DNA of 11,854 bases from an uncultured Campylobacter sp. (GCF_937890585.1 NZ_CALACG010000115.1:1-11854); one strand, 5' to 3'; counted from the stretch's first letter, positions 1 to 5,508 are shown. The notes: a model not told the origin generated them from the letters alone. Program-made: numbers and translations.

Positions 1-1
1 A

Positions 2-1711
2 GGTGCTACATTTGAAGCTCCTGTTAGCTCAGTTGGCGGCGGACAAAGTGAAAATTTAGGTGACGGCGCGGCTGCTGATAACATAGTGCCACAACCACCA
101 TTGCCACCACAGCCAAATGGAATAATCAAAATCCCACTCTCAGCTCACAAGGGCGAGGACCCAGCGGCTGAGCTGATACAGGCATTTACAACAAAGATAC
201 CTAGCGGATATAGCGTACAAAAGCAAGCTGACGGCAGAAGCTACTTAGTGCCTGATGATGGTGTGAATGAATTTACATATAACAATGGCTGGTACGTGAG
301 CAACGACGGCCAGCTAGCTATCGGCCAAGACGAGGCTAAAAAGCTAGCAGTAACGAGCAACGCAAACGAGGGCAACTACCCAGACGACGGCACAGTAGCA
401 AAGATAGTAGCTCCAAATGCACAGCTAAACGTTTTTGGCTCAGATTTTAAAGATAATATAGTTGTAGATAATGCGCAGATCAATAACGTCTACGGCGGCG
501 TTGGTGTTGATAAAATTTCAGGTATAAATTCTGCAAAGCTTAGCAACATCTCTGGTGGCTCAGGTGGTGACGTGATTGATCTAAACAAAACTACGATCAC
601 TGGCATAGTTGTGGGCAACGATGGCGACGATACTATAAATGTAGATAATGGCTCAAAAGTTGCTAAAAGCGTATATGGAAACGACGGAAAAGACACTATA
701 ACGATAGATAATAGCTCTGTTGTTAGCAAGAATGTATTTGGTAACGCTGGCGAAGATACGATAGTAGTTCAAGGCGGTGCTAAGGTAGATGGCTGGGTGC
801 TTGGCGATACTAAAACCTTAAACGATATGCATGAAAAACAGGTAGATCCATCTCTGGATATAACAGATAATGGCGCTGGTAATGACATCATAAAAATAAG
901 CGGCGCAGGAACTAGTGTAAAAAATATAGGTGGTGGAAACGGCATTGATACTATCACGGCAGAAAAGGGTGCTCATGTTGGACTTATCCAAGCAGACGAG
1001 GGCGATGACACCATAACTGTAACTGGTGCTGGCACATTCACAAGCGCAATAAATGGCAGAGGTGGCAACGATACTATCTTAGTTAGCGACCAAGCAAAGG
1101 TTGAAGGCATAGTTGGTAGATGGGGCAATGACGACATAACTGTAACAGGTGCTGGCACTACTGTGACTGAGTATGTAGAGGGCAACGAAGATGCTGATAC
1201 TATTAGAATTTTAGATGGAGCCACTGTAAATCAATATGTAAGCGGCGGTCGTGGTGAAAACCCTGATGTATATGGCGGAGCTCAAGACTCTGATAAAAAC
1301 AAAATAATCATCGAAAACGCCACAGTAAAAGGTGATGTGGAGGGCAGCACTAAAGGTGGCGATAGTGAGATCGAAATTTCAGGCTCTACTATAAATGGTA
1401 AGGTAGTTGGCTCTAACGACGGCACAAAAGTTAGCAAACTTACCATAGAAGACGGCTCTGTGGACTTTAGTAAGGTTGAGAAAATAACAAACCTTGAACT
1501 TGGCGGAGCTGATAAAAATTTAAACATCACACTAACTAAAGACGATATCTTTAGAAACAATAAGCTTAAGATAGACGGCGAAGATGGCGATAAAGTAACG
1601 CTAACTGGCGGCTTTACAGAGGTTGGCTCACATGATGGCTACAAAACATACACGGCAACAGGCTCTACGATAAGCGTAGATATCAAAGAGGATGTCGTTG
1701 TAACTCTATAA
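2..1711 (+). CDS. C-terminal part of an RTX-like / S-layer-type repetitive surface protein (5' truncated)
   Basis: The reading frame is open from base 2, so the GTG at 86 is an internal codon and the true start lies before the window. The visible 569 residues are rich in Gly, Asp, Asn and Thr. From about 490 to 1210 they hold degenerate repeats of roughly 20-21 residues of the form GxxGxDxIxV (for example GNDGDDTINV, GNDGKDTITI, GNAGEDTIVV), as expected of a parallel beta-roll or beta-helix with RTX-like calcium-binding turns. No membrane segment and almost no cysteine are seen, which suits an exported protein, and the C-terminus resembles the tail of a type I secretion substrate. Campylobacter species carry large S-layer or RTX proteins of this kind, but I cannot name the ortholog. 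Base composition is visibly richer in G+C than in the phage genes to the right, so this is probably chromosomal flank. A Pro-rich stretch (PQPPLPPQPNG) separates the repeat part from whatever lies upstream. Confidence 0.7.
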   Translation, partial: GATFEAPVSSVGGGQSENLGDGAAADNIVPQPPLPPQPNGIIKIPLSAHKGEDPAAELIQAFTTKIPSGYSVQKQADGRSYLVPDDGVNEFTYNNGWYVSNDGQLAIGQDEAKKLAVTSNANEGNYPDDGTVAKIVAPNAQLNVFGSDFKDNIVVDNAQINNVYGGVGVDKISGINSAKLSNISGGSGGDVIDLNKTTITGIVVGNDGDDTINVDNGSKVAKSVYGNDGKDTITIDNSSVVSKNVFGNAGEDTIVVQGGAKVDGWVLGDTKTLNDMHEKQVDPSLDITDNGAGNDIIKISGAGTSVKNIGGGNGIDTITAEKGAHVGLIQADEGDDTITVTGAGTFTSAINGRGGNDTILVSDQAKVEGIVGRWGNDDITVTGAGTTVTEYVEGNEDADTIRILDGATVNQYVSGGRGENPDVYGGAQDSDKNKIIIENATVKGDVEGSTKGGDSEIEISGSTINGKVVGSNDGTKVSKLTIEDGSVDFSKVEKITNLELGGADKNLNITLTKDDIFRNNKLKIDGEDGDKVTLTGGFTEVGSHDGYKTYTATGSTISVDIKEDVVVTL

Positions 1712-1715
1712 TAAA

Positions 1716-1747
1716 TTTGGTCTAAAAGGAAAACCTTTTGGACCAAA
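1716..1747 (+). terminator. Strong hairpin, probable transcription terminator
   Basis: A 14-bp stem (TTTGGTCTAAAAGG with CCTTTTGGACCAAA, one T-G wobble) closes an AAAA loop 4 nt after the stop codon of the surface protein gene. The 3' side lacks a long T run, so termination efficiency is uncertain. Its position right after the stop makes it the natural end of that transcript, and it may also stop readthrough from the right. Confidence 0.65.
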
Positions 1748-1937
1748 ACTCTTTGCTTGTCTATAAAATTTCTAAATTTATATAGGCAATCAGCTTAAAT
1801 TTCTAGTTAATTTTATATATAGATTATGGGCCAATGCCTTTTTCTTCTAAGGCAGATCGTCTTCAGTGAAATTTCCCATAGTGCTTTTTTCATTAATAGA
1901 AAAACGTGCAAGCGATGTTTTACTAAAATGATTAGTT

Positions 1938-3188
1938 TCAATAAGGCATAACTTTACAGCTACTACCAAGTATAAGTTTTGATGTATCAGTTGCTAGGTC
2001 TGTGCTATGTCCCAAGAGAACTGAAGTCAAGTCTGCTAGAGAATTTTCCAAACAATAGTCTTTAATGGCTTTTGCAAAATTGCCACGCAGTCTGTGAAAA
2101 CTAACATTTGCATTTGGGATAGATTTGTGGATATGCCTATTTAGGCGCTTTCCAAAATAATCACTACTCTCTTTTCCTTTCTTGATTTGCTCTAGCCACT
2201 TCAAATCACCCAAATGCTCAATATTCTTATGCAGCGGAATTTGCCTATATCTACTAACGTCTCCTTTTTGCTTGGCAGTCTTAACATTTATAAATTTTAT
2301 GCCATCTTCTTCGCCTACACTTTTGCTATCAAGTTGCCAAATTTCATTAAACCTTAGCCCGGTATGAAGAGCAAACATCATATAGTTTCGTAGATCAAGC
2401 CTTTTTGTAGCAAAAACTATTTTTAGTTCATCTAGGCTAAAGTTGTCTTTCGGTGACTTCTCGTCAGCTGAAATTTTAAAAGATGTAAGCATTTTAAAAG
2501 GATTGGTCGTGAGCTTGCCCATCTTTATGGCATAGTCAAAGAGCCTTTTTGAGTAAGATGTGTAGTTGTTGATAGTCTTTTTGTTGAGTTTTTTGTTTGC
2601 AAGAGTTGTTTGAAAGTTTTCGGCATCGCTGTAGCTAAACTCTTTACCTTGATGATCTTTAAAAAACTCATCCAAGAGCTTGCCAGTTTTAACATAATAG
2701 CCCTTTGTTTTATCACTGGATTTTAGCTTTAAACAATCTGTTTGCACATATCTTTTAGCTACTGCTTCAAAAGATATCGGCGAGGTTTCTTTTGGACTTA
2801 AAGATACATCCAATAATGTTTTGAGCTCGTTTTCAAGCTTTACTTCTGGCACTACTAGATTATAAAATTTAGCTATCACCTCTTGTGAGAGCTCTTTATA
2901 TTCGCTAACATCTAAAAATATGCCATTTTGTTTAATGCACCGCTCATTTTGCCTTTTAATGTTTATCAAGGCTCTTAGACTTTTAGAGTTTGTATGCGCC
3001 ATGGTTATCTTTTTAGTAAGAGCTTCGTTGGCTGCAGCTTTTATAGAATTTGCTAGTCTTACTGCCTCATCTAGATCTTTTGTGAAAAGGCAAAATTTAA
3101 CAGTTAGCTTTTTACCATCTTTAAGAGCAGTATCAAAAAAGTAAAAATTTGGTCTATTGGGAACCTTAGTGATCAATCTAGAGCTCAT
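1938..3188 (-). CDS. Tyrosine recombinase (phage-type integrase), C-terminus apparently frameshifted
   Basis: This is a 416-residue protein with an N-terminal arm-binding part, a SAM-like core-binding part (about residues 140-235) and a C-terminal catalytic domain. Visible catalytic signature: R279 in ALHTGLRFNEIWQL, a Lys at 306 or 308 in the beta-hairpin, H365xxR368 in FHRLRGNFA, and H394 in LLGHST. In this family the nucleophilic Tyr normally sits 9 residues after that last His. Here the position is S403 and the tail reads SKLILGSSCKVMPY. Another frame of the same DNA reads Y-I-K-T-Y-T-W-stop just there, with the Tyr codon at 1984-1986, so a small indel near 1984-1990 is the simplest explanation. 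The protein would site-specifically join element and chromosome; as read, it may be inactive. Its start lies 145 nt from the tRNA fragment at 3333-3355, the usual position of an integrase next to its att site, but on the outer side of that fragment relative to the phage genes. Confidence 0.85.
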   Translation of the reverse strand: MSSRLITKVPNRPNFYFFDTALKDGKKLTVKFCLFTKDLDEAVRLANSIKAAANEALTKKITMAHTNSKSLRALINIKRQNERCIKQNGIFLDVSEYKELSQEVIAKFYNLVVPEVKLENELKTLLDVSLSPKETSPISFEAVAKRYVQTDCLKLKSSDKTKGYYVKTGKLLDEFFKDHQGKEFSYSDAENFQTTLANKKLNKKTINNYTSYSKRLFDYAIKMGKLTTNPFKMLTSFKISADEKSPKDNFSLDELKIVFATKRLDLRNYMMFALHTGLRFNEIWQLDSKSVGEEDGIKFINVKTAKQKGDVSRYRQIPLHKNIEHLGDLKWLEQIKKGKESSDYFGKRLNRHIHKSIPNANVSFHRLRGNFAKAIKDYCLENSLADLTSVLLGHSTDLATDTSKLILGSSCKVMPY

Positions 3189-3201
3189 AGAATGATCCTA
3201 G

Positions 3202-3236
3202 TTTCTGTAACAAAAGTGCAAATTTTCTGTAACAAA
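3202..3236. repeat. 13-bp direct repeat upstream of the integrase gene
   Basis: TTTCTGTAACAAA occurs at 3202-3214 and again at 3224-3236, exactly 22 bp apart (two helical turns), just before the minus-strand integrase start. It suits arm-type integrase binding sites or an operator controlling integrase expression. The function is inferred. Confidence 0.5.
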
Positions 3237-3241
3237 GCTGA

Positions 3242-3263
3242 TTTGTCTGAAAATTAGGACAAA
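3242..3263. repeat. Inverted repeat TTTGTC...GACAAA
   Basis: A 6-bp perfect inverted repeat with a 10-nt centre lies between the integrase promoter region and the tRNA fragment. It could be a dimeric regulator or recombinase site. Nothing else in 3264-3332 is recognisable. Confidence 0.3.
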
Positions 3264-3332
3264 AATATCTGCTAATAAATGCAGTTAAAACATCGAAATT
3301 TAGGGAAGTTGGAAAGAAAAATATTGTGTTGG

Positions 3333-3355
3333 TGGCGGACAGAGAGGGATTTGAA
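3333..3355 (-). other. 3' end fragment of a tRNA-Ser-like gene; putative attachment site
   Basis: Read on the minus strand this gives a T-loop TTCAAAT, the 3' half of a T-stem (CCCTC), the 3' acceptor strand TCTGTCC, discriminator base G and encoded CCA. G73 and the sequence type fit tRNA-Ser. The rest of the tRNA (anticodon and D arms) is absent: the bases after 3355 are AT-rich and run into the end of a phage gene 12 nt away. Such a lone 3' tRNA end is the classic duplicate left when an element integrates into a tRNA gene. The CCA end faces left, so the intact tRNA-Ser should lie at the far right end of the prophage, outside this window. Confidence 0.75.
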
Positions 3356-3366
3356 TACTATATACT

Positions 3367-3819
3367 TTATTTCATTTCTATTTTTATCAAGTCTTTTACG
3401 TTATTTACTATTTTTCCTTTTGTTTTACACATTTTTATTTGGTAGTTTTTGTTTAGTTCTGCTTTAAAGCATTTATTTCCTATGTATTCTTTTAAAACTA
3501 TTTCATCTCCGCCGTATATGGTTATTTCTTTTTTGTTGTAGATGCTTATTTTTCCTTTTTCGTTGTCGTATTTCCAAAACATTTCTCTTGGTTGATTATC
3601 AAGTAAAATTTCGTGATTTTTTTCAAAACTTATATCCCAGTTACTGCCTGCTGTGAGTATAAAATCTATAAAGTATCTCTCCGTTTGTATGTTCCAGTCG
3701 CCTATTAAATTTAAATCTTTTATGTATTTGTTGTGGTTTTTGTTTTTTTCTACGTGTATTTCTATTGGATCAGCTATTAAAAATATGCAAAATAACGATA
3801 GGGTTGTTATTATTCTCAT
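3367..3819 (-). CDS. Small secreted beta-rich protein of unknown function
   Basis: The product has 150 residues. The first ~16-17 (MRIITTLSLFCIFLIA) look like a signal peptide, with cleavage near LIA-DP; there is no lipobox. The mature part is rich in Lys, Ile and aromatic residues, with alternating patterns typical of beta strands. The motif LIGDWNI followed by FWKYDNEKGKISIYN recalls lipocalin-like small barrels, but this is only a resemblance. Two cysteines near the C-terminus (NKCFKAE, IKMCKTK) could form a disulfide in the periplasm. A good ribosome site (AGGCGG) lies inside the end of the upstream repressor gene, one base separates the two genes, and they must be co-transcribed. Expression with the repressor suggests a role in the lysogen, such as superinfection exclusion or host modification; this is inferred from position. 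Confidence 0.7.
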   Translation of the reverse strand: MRIITTLSLFCIFLIADPIEIHVEKNKNHNKYIKDLNLIGDWNIQTERYFIDFILTAGSNWDISFEKNHEILLDNQPREMFWKYDNEKGKISIYNKKEITIYGGDEIVLKEYIGNKCFKAELNKNYQIKMCKTKGKIVNNVKDLIKIEMK

Positions 3820-3820
3820 T

Positions 3821-4057
3821 TTATCCGCCTATCTCTTTTTTAAGTATTCTTGCCTTTATATCTGATAGGTAAAATTCTTGTTCTATCTCACTTAACTTAT
3901 CAAATAGTTCTATTAGTTCTTTATGCTTTGGATTAATTTCACTTTCTTTTTGAAAATAAAATTCTAGTATTTTGTATAGGTTTGGGTTATTTTTTTCCCA
4001 GTTGTAGATAGTTTTTATATCTTTTCCGATAAATTCGGCTACTTCTCTTTTGTTCAT
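3821..4057 (-). CDS. Small HTH DNA-binding protein, probable prophage repressor
   Basis: The product has 78 residues and begins directly with a helix-turn-helix: MNKREVAEFIGKDIKTIYNWEKNNPNLYKIL, where the IGKDIKTIYNWEK segment is the expected turn plus recognition helix of a Cro/CI- or MerR-like reader. The rest is acidic and basic helices (HKELIELFDKLSEIEQEFYLS) suited to dimerisation. It is transcribed divergently from the virion operon and separated from it by a 264-bp region with repeated GCAATA boxes, which would be its operators. The ribosome site is weak (TTTCAAGAA before ATG), suggesting low expression. A regulator other than a repressor is possible. Confidence 0.75.
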   Translation of the reverse strand: MNKREVAEFIGKDIKTIYNWEKNNPNLYKILEFYFQKESEINPKHKELIELFDKLSEIEQEFYLSDIKARILKKEIGG

Positions 4058-4061
4058 TTCT

Positions 4062-4180
4062 TGAAATTATTCCAATATTTAAGATTTGTTTTATAATTAT
4101 TATGCAATAATTCCTTTTAAGAAATTGCAATAATTCTAATTAAGCAATAGGATTTTAGCAATATCTTATGAATTTATAAC
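4062..4180. promoter_or_regulatory. Divergent promoter/operator region with GCAATA boxes
   Basis: TGCAATAATTC is repeated at 4103-4113 and 4126-4136 (23 bp apart), with a 9-of-11 relative TGAAATTATTC at 4062-4072. GCAATA occurs again at 4144-4149 and 4158-4163, giving four same-strand boxes. The first two flank an inverted GCAAT/ATTGC pair (4104-4128). Candidate -10 elements are TATAAT (4092-4097, plus strand), TATAAA (minus strand, 4095-4090) towards the repressor, and TATAAC (4175-4180, plus strand), just past the last box. No convincing -35 is seen, as is usual in Campylobacter. The layout fits a repressor sitting across both promoters. Confidence 0.5.
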
Positions 4181-4210
4181 TTAACTTACCGCCCGCAACA
4201 GAGTAGAGAT

Positions 4211-4321
4211 GTTTAGGGGCTTGTTTGTTACAACCTTAATACGTTGTAAAACTGTTGGGGGTGGTGTAGCTCTGCCCCTAAAATACTTAGCTACAAACAA
4301 ATATTTTTTAAGGAGCTACAC
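4211..4321 (+). promoter_or_regulatory. Structured 5' leader with alternative pairings before the ssDNA-binding-like gene
   Basis: Perfect complementary segments are: TTTAGGGGC (4212-4220) with GCCCCTAAA (4274-4282); TTACAAC (4228-4234) with GTTGTAA (4243-4249); TTGTTTGT (4221-4228) with ACAAACAA (4293-4300), which would form a pseudoknot with the first stem; and TGTAGCT (4265-4271) with AGCTACA at either 4289-4295 or 4314-4320. The last option extends to 8 bp (TGTAGCTC/GAGCTACA, 4313-4320) and covers part of the AAGGAG ribosome site (4310-4315). Several pairings exclude each other. This looks like a translational control element; alternatively the stems could belong to a phage origin or packaging signal. 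Confidence 0.5.
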
Positions 4322-4651
4322 ATGTACACTTATCTTTTAGGTTTTTGTGACGAAGTTCGTCCGATTTCTCGTATCGACAAGAAAACTGGTGAAGTTTCAT
4401 CGTCTATCGACGTAACTATCACTTTTGAAAGTCGCGATCAACACGGCTATCTTGTCAAATCAACCGAAACTATCAATTATGACTTTTCTCTTAAGCCAAA
4501 ATTTGATTCTGTTAAAGGCAAATACATAGCTGTTCCATATCGCTTTTTAAATACTCGTAATGGTGCATATATGTTCCCTGATGAAACTTTAAGTTTTCAA
4601 GTTTTCAATGAAAATCCTTTTTTGAAAGAAACATCAAAGTCGTCTAAATAA
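4322..4651 (+). CDS. Small single-stranded DNA-binding-like protein (inovirus gene V type)
   Basis: The product is 109 residues, soluble, with no signal or membrane segment. It is the first gene of the plus-strand operon, immediately before the major coat gene, where filamentous phages encode the dimeric OB-fold protein that coats newly made viral ssDNA and hands it to the assembly site. The sequence is beta-rich with alternating charged and aromatic residues (SSSIDVTITFESRDQ, KGKYIAVPYRFLNTRNGAYMFP), consistent with an OB fold and aromatic DNA contacts. The ribosome site AAGGAG sits 6 nt before ATG and can be masked by leader pairing. The assignment rests on size, composition and position; I do not recognise the family from a specific motif. 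Confidence 0.55.
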   Translation: MYTYLLGFCDEVRPISRIDKKTGEVSSSIDVTITFESRDQHGYLVKSTETINYDFSLKPKFDSVKGKYIAVPYRFLNTRNGAYMFPDETLSFQVFNENPFLKETSKSSK

Positions 4652-4657
4652 TTAAAA

Positions 4658-4700
4658 GCGGGGGCTATGCCTTAATGTGAGTAGCAAACCACTCTCCCGC
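4658..4700 (+). terminator. GC-rich hairpin after the ssDNA-binding-like gene
   Basis: GCGGGGG (4658-4664) pairs with CTCCCGC (4694-4700, one G-T wobble), enclosing a 29-nt loop that can form a short inner GAGT/ACTC helix. The 3' side is CTTTCTC, a weak T tract. It is a possible partial terminator or RNA-stabilising element. Confidence 0.4.
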
Positions 4701-4737
4701 CTTTCTCAATTTCTACAAAGTTTATTCTTTAAATTTT

Positions 4738-4760
4738 ATAGAGATTGATCTCTATTTTTA
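4738..4760 (+). terminator. Perfect hairpin with T tract just upstream of the coat gene
   Basis: ATAGAGA and TCTCTAT form a 7-bp stem with a TTGA loop (4738-4755), followed by TTTTA and then the coat gene's AAGGAG (4764-4769). It has the form of a weak intrinsic terminator. Placed this close to the next ribosome site, it could also protect the 5' end of a processed, abundant coat mRNA. Confidence 0.45.
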
Positions 4761-4775
4761 AAAAAGGAGTTAGAT

Positions 4776-4997
4776 ATGGAAAAAGTTAAAAATTTTCTAG
4801 AATCTACTAAGGTTAAAGTTGCTGCTGTTAGCTCTACATTGCTTACAGCTCCTATTCTTTTTGCAGCAGATGCTCCAACTGTTCCAGCTACGCCGTTAAA
4901 AGCTGACTATGCTTTATTTGACTACGTATTTGCTGGCGTTATCGCTGTCGCTTTCATCTTTATGATTGCTCGTAGAGTTAAGGGCTTCATTAAGTAA
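4776..4997 (+). CDS. Major coat protein (pVIII-like)
   Basis: The 73-residue precursor has the textbook pVIII design. It has a basic leader with hydrophobic core and an Ala-rich cleavage region (LTAPILFA-ADAP, cut after about residue 30), giving a mature chain of about 43 residues. The mature chain has a short acidic N-terminus (AD..., KADYALFDY), one membrane span (VFAGVIAVAFIFMIA) and a basic C-terminus (RRVKGFIK) that would face the packaged ssDNA. Thousands of copies would form the filament after insertion in the inner membrane. It is preceded by a strong ribosome site and a hairpin, and followed by another hairpin, an isolation pattern that suits very high expression. Confidence 0.88.
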   Translation: MEKVKNFLESTKVKVAAVSSTLLTAPILFAADAPTVPATPLKADYALFDYVFAGVIAVAFIFMIARRVKGFIK

Positions 4998-5002
4998 GTA
5001 TT

Positions 5003-5024
5003 AGGGGGGGCTTTAACTCCCCCT
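5003..5024 (+). terminator. GC hairpin after the major coat gene
   Basis: AGGGGGGG (5003-5010) pairs with CTCCCCCT (5017-5024), 8 bp with one wobble and a CTTTAA loop, 5 nt after the coat stop codon. There is no T run, so full termination is unlikely. Ff phages have a terminator at the same place (after gene VIII) that limits expression of the minor genes, and this hairpin may act similarly. Confidence 0.5.
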
Positions 5025-5039
5025 TGCAAGGTTTAAATA

Positions 5040-5345
5040 ATGAAAGAAAATGCTATATATATCCCTAATTTAAATGTCTGCGTTAAAGATTTCTACATAA
5101 AAGATAAAAAATTATTTTTAGTGAATTTTGATGATAGCGTTTCTACTTCTGATTACTCATTTTCTAATTTTCAAACAAACTATGTATTTAACACTGAAAC
5201 TAATATTTGCTACATTCAAAAAAATGATTTACTTCCAAATTTAGGTATATATGAATATCAATTTAATTTTTTAATGGGTCTTTCTGCGATACTTATAGCA
5301 TTTTCTTTTCTTATTGGTTTGATAATAGTCGGAGCTACACGATGA
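5040..5345 (+). CDS. Small membrane-anchored virion or assembly protein
   Basis: The product has 101 residues: a polar N-terminal part of about 75 residues with two cysteines (LNVCVKDFY, TNICYIQ), then one C-terminal membrane span (FLMGLSAILIAFSFLIGLIIVGATR). The ribosome site AAGG lies 8-9 nt before ATG. Its last codons overlap the next start by ATGA. It sits between the major coat gene and the 35-aa membrane protein, the slot of small minor coat proteins in filamentous phages, but it is larger than pVII or pIX. No specific family is recognised. The end of its coding sequence includes GGAGCTACAC, the ribosome-site sequence also found before the gene at 4322. Confidence 0.65.
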   Translation: MKENAIYIPNLNVCVKDFYIKDKKLFLVNFDDSVSTSDYSFSNFQTNYVFNTETNICYIQKNDLLPNLGIYEYQFNFLMGLSAILIAFSFLIGLIIVGATR

Positions 5346-5449
5346 TCGAAGTTTTGAATAATGATGTTTTTAACTATTTTTTAAGTATTTTTGCTCTCTT
5401 TTTTGTGCCTATTTTTATATACGTCATAGCTCTCTCTTTCGTTAAGTAG
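5342..5449 (+). CDS. 35-residue hydrophobic minor coat protein (pVII/pIX-like)
   Basis: ATG at 5342 overlaps the previous stop (ATGA) and the frame ends at TAG 5447-5449. The product (MIEVLNNDVFNYFLSIFAL...ALSFVK) is a short acidic N-terminus, a long membrane span and a final Lys. Ff pVII and pIX are 33 and 32 residues with the same simple design and cap the end of the filament where assembly begins. The ribosome site GGAG (5331-5334) lies within GGAGCTACAC. It is too short for most gene finders but well supported by overlap, ribosome site and position. Confidence 0.65.
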   Translation: MIEVLNNDVFNYFLSIFALFFVPIFIYVIALSFVK

Positions 5450-5478
5450 TTTTTTTATAGCACGCGAAGCGTTTTACA

Positions 5479-5508
5479 CTTCATTTTTTTCGCAGAATAA
5501 AAATGAAG
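5479..5508. repeat. 10-bp perfect inverted repeat in the non-coding gap 5450-5578
   Basis: CTTCATTTTT (5479-5488) pairs with AAAAATGAAG (5499-5508) around TTCGCAGAAT. GAAGCG occurs before it (5466-5471) and at its 3' end (5505-5510), and a T7 run follows the upstream stop at 5450-5456. This is the only real gap within the virion operon. It may be a terminator separating the coat genes from the adsorption gene, or a packaging or origin hairpin of the phage genome. Confidence 0.5.

Noticed and set aside
490..1560. Four consecutive minus-strand open frames opposite the surface-protein gene
   Set aside because: They are Pro/Ser/Leu/Val-rich mirror products of a Gly/Asp/Thr repeat gene, with no ribosome sites or recognisable domains.
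2182..3144. Plus-strand open frames opposite the integrase
   Set aside because: Hydrophobic, Ser/Leu/Phe-rich shadows without ribosome sites. The integrase frame has clear family motifs.
3331..3360. A complete tRNA gene at the att site
   Set aside because: Only the T-loop to CCA part is present. No anticodon or D arm follows on the minus strand beyond 3355.
3279..3467. 62-aa plus-strand open frame across the att fragment
   Set aside because: It reads through the tRNA remnant and opposite the secreted-protein gene into a Leu/Phe run; no ribosome site.
4104..4163. CRISPR array
   Set aside because: The repeated boxes are only 6-11 bp with 14-23 bp spacing and lie in a promoter region; they are operators at most.
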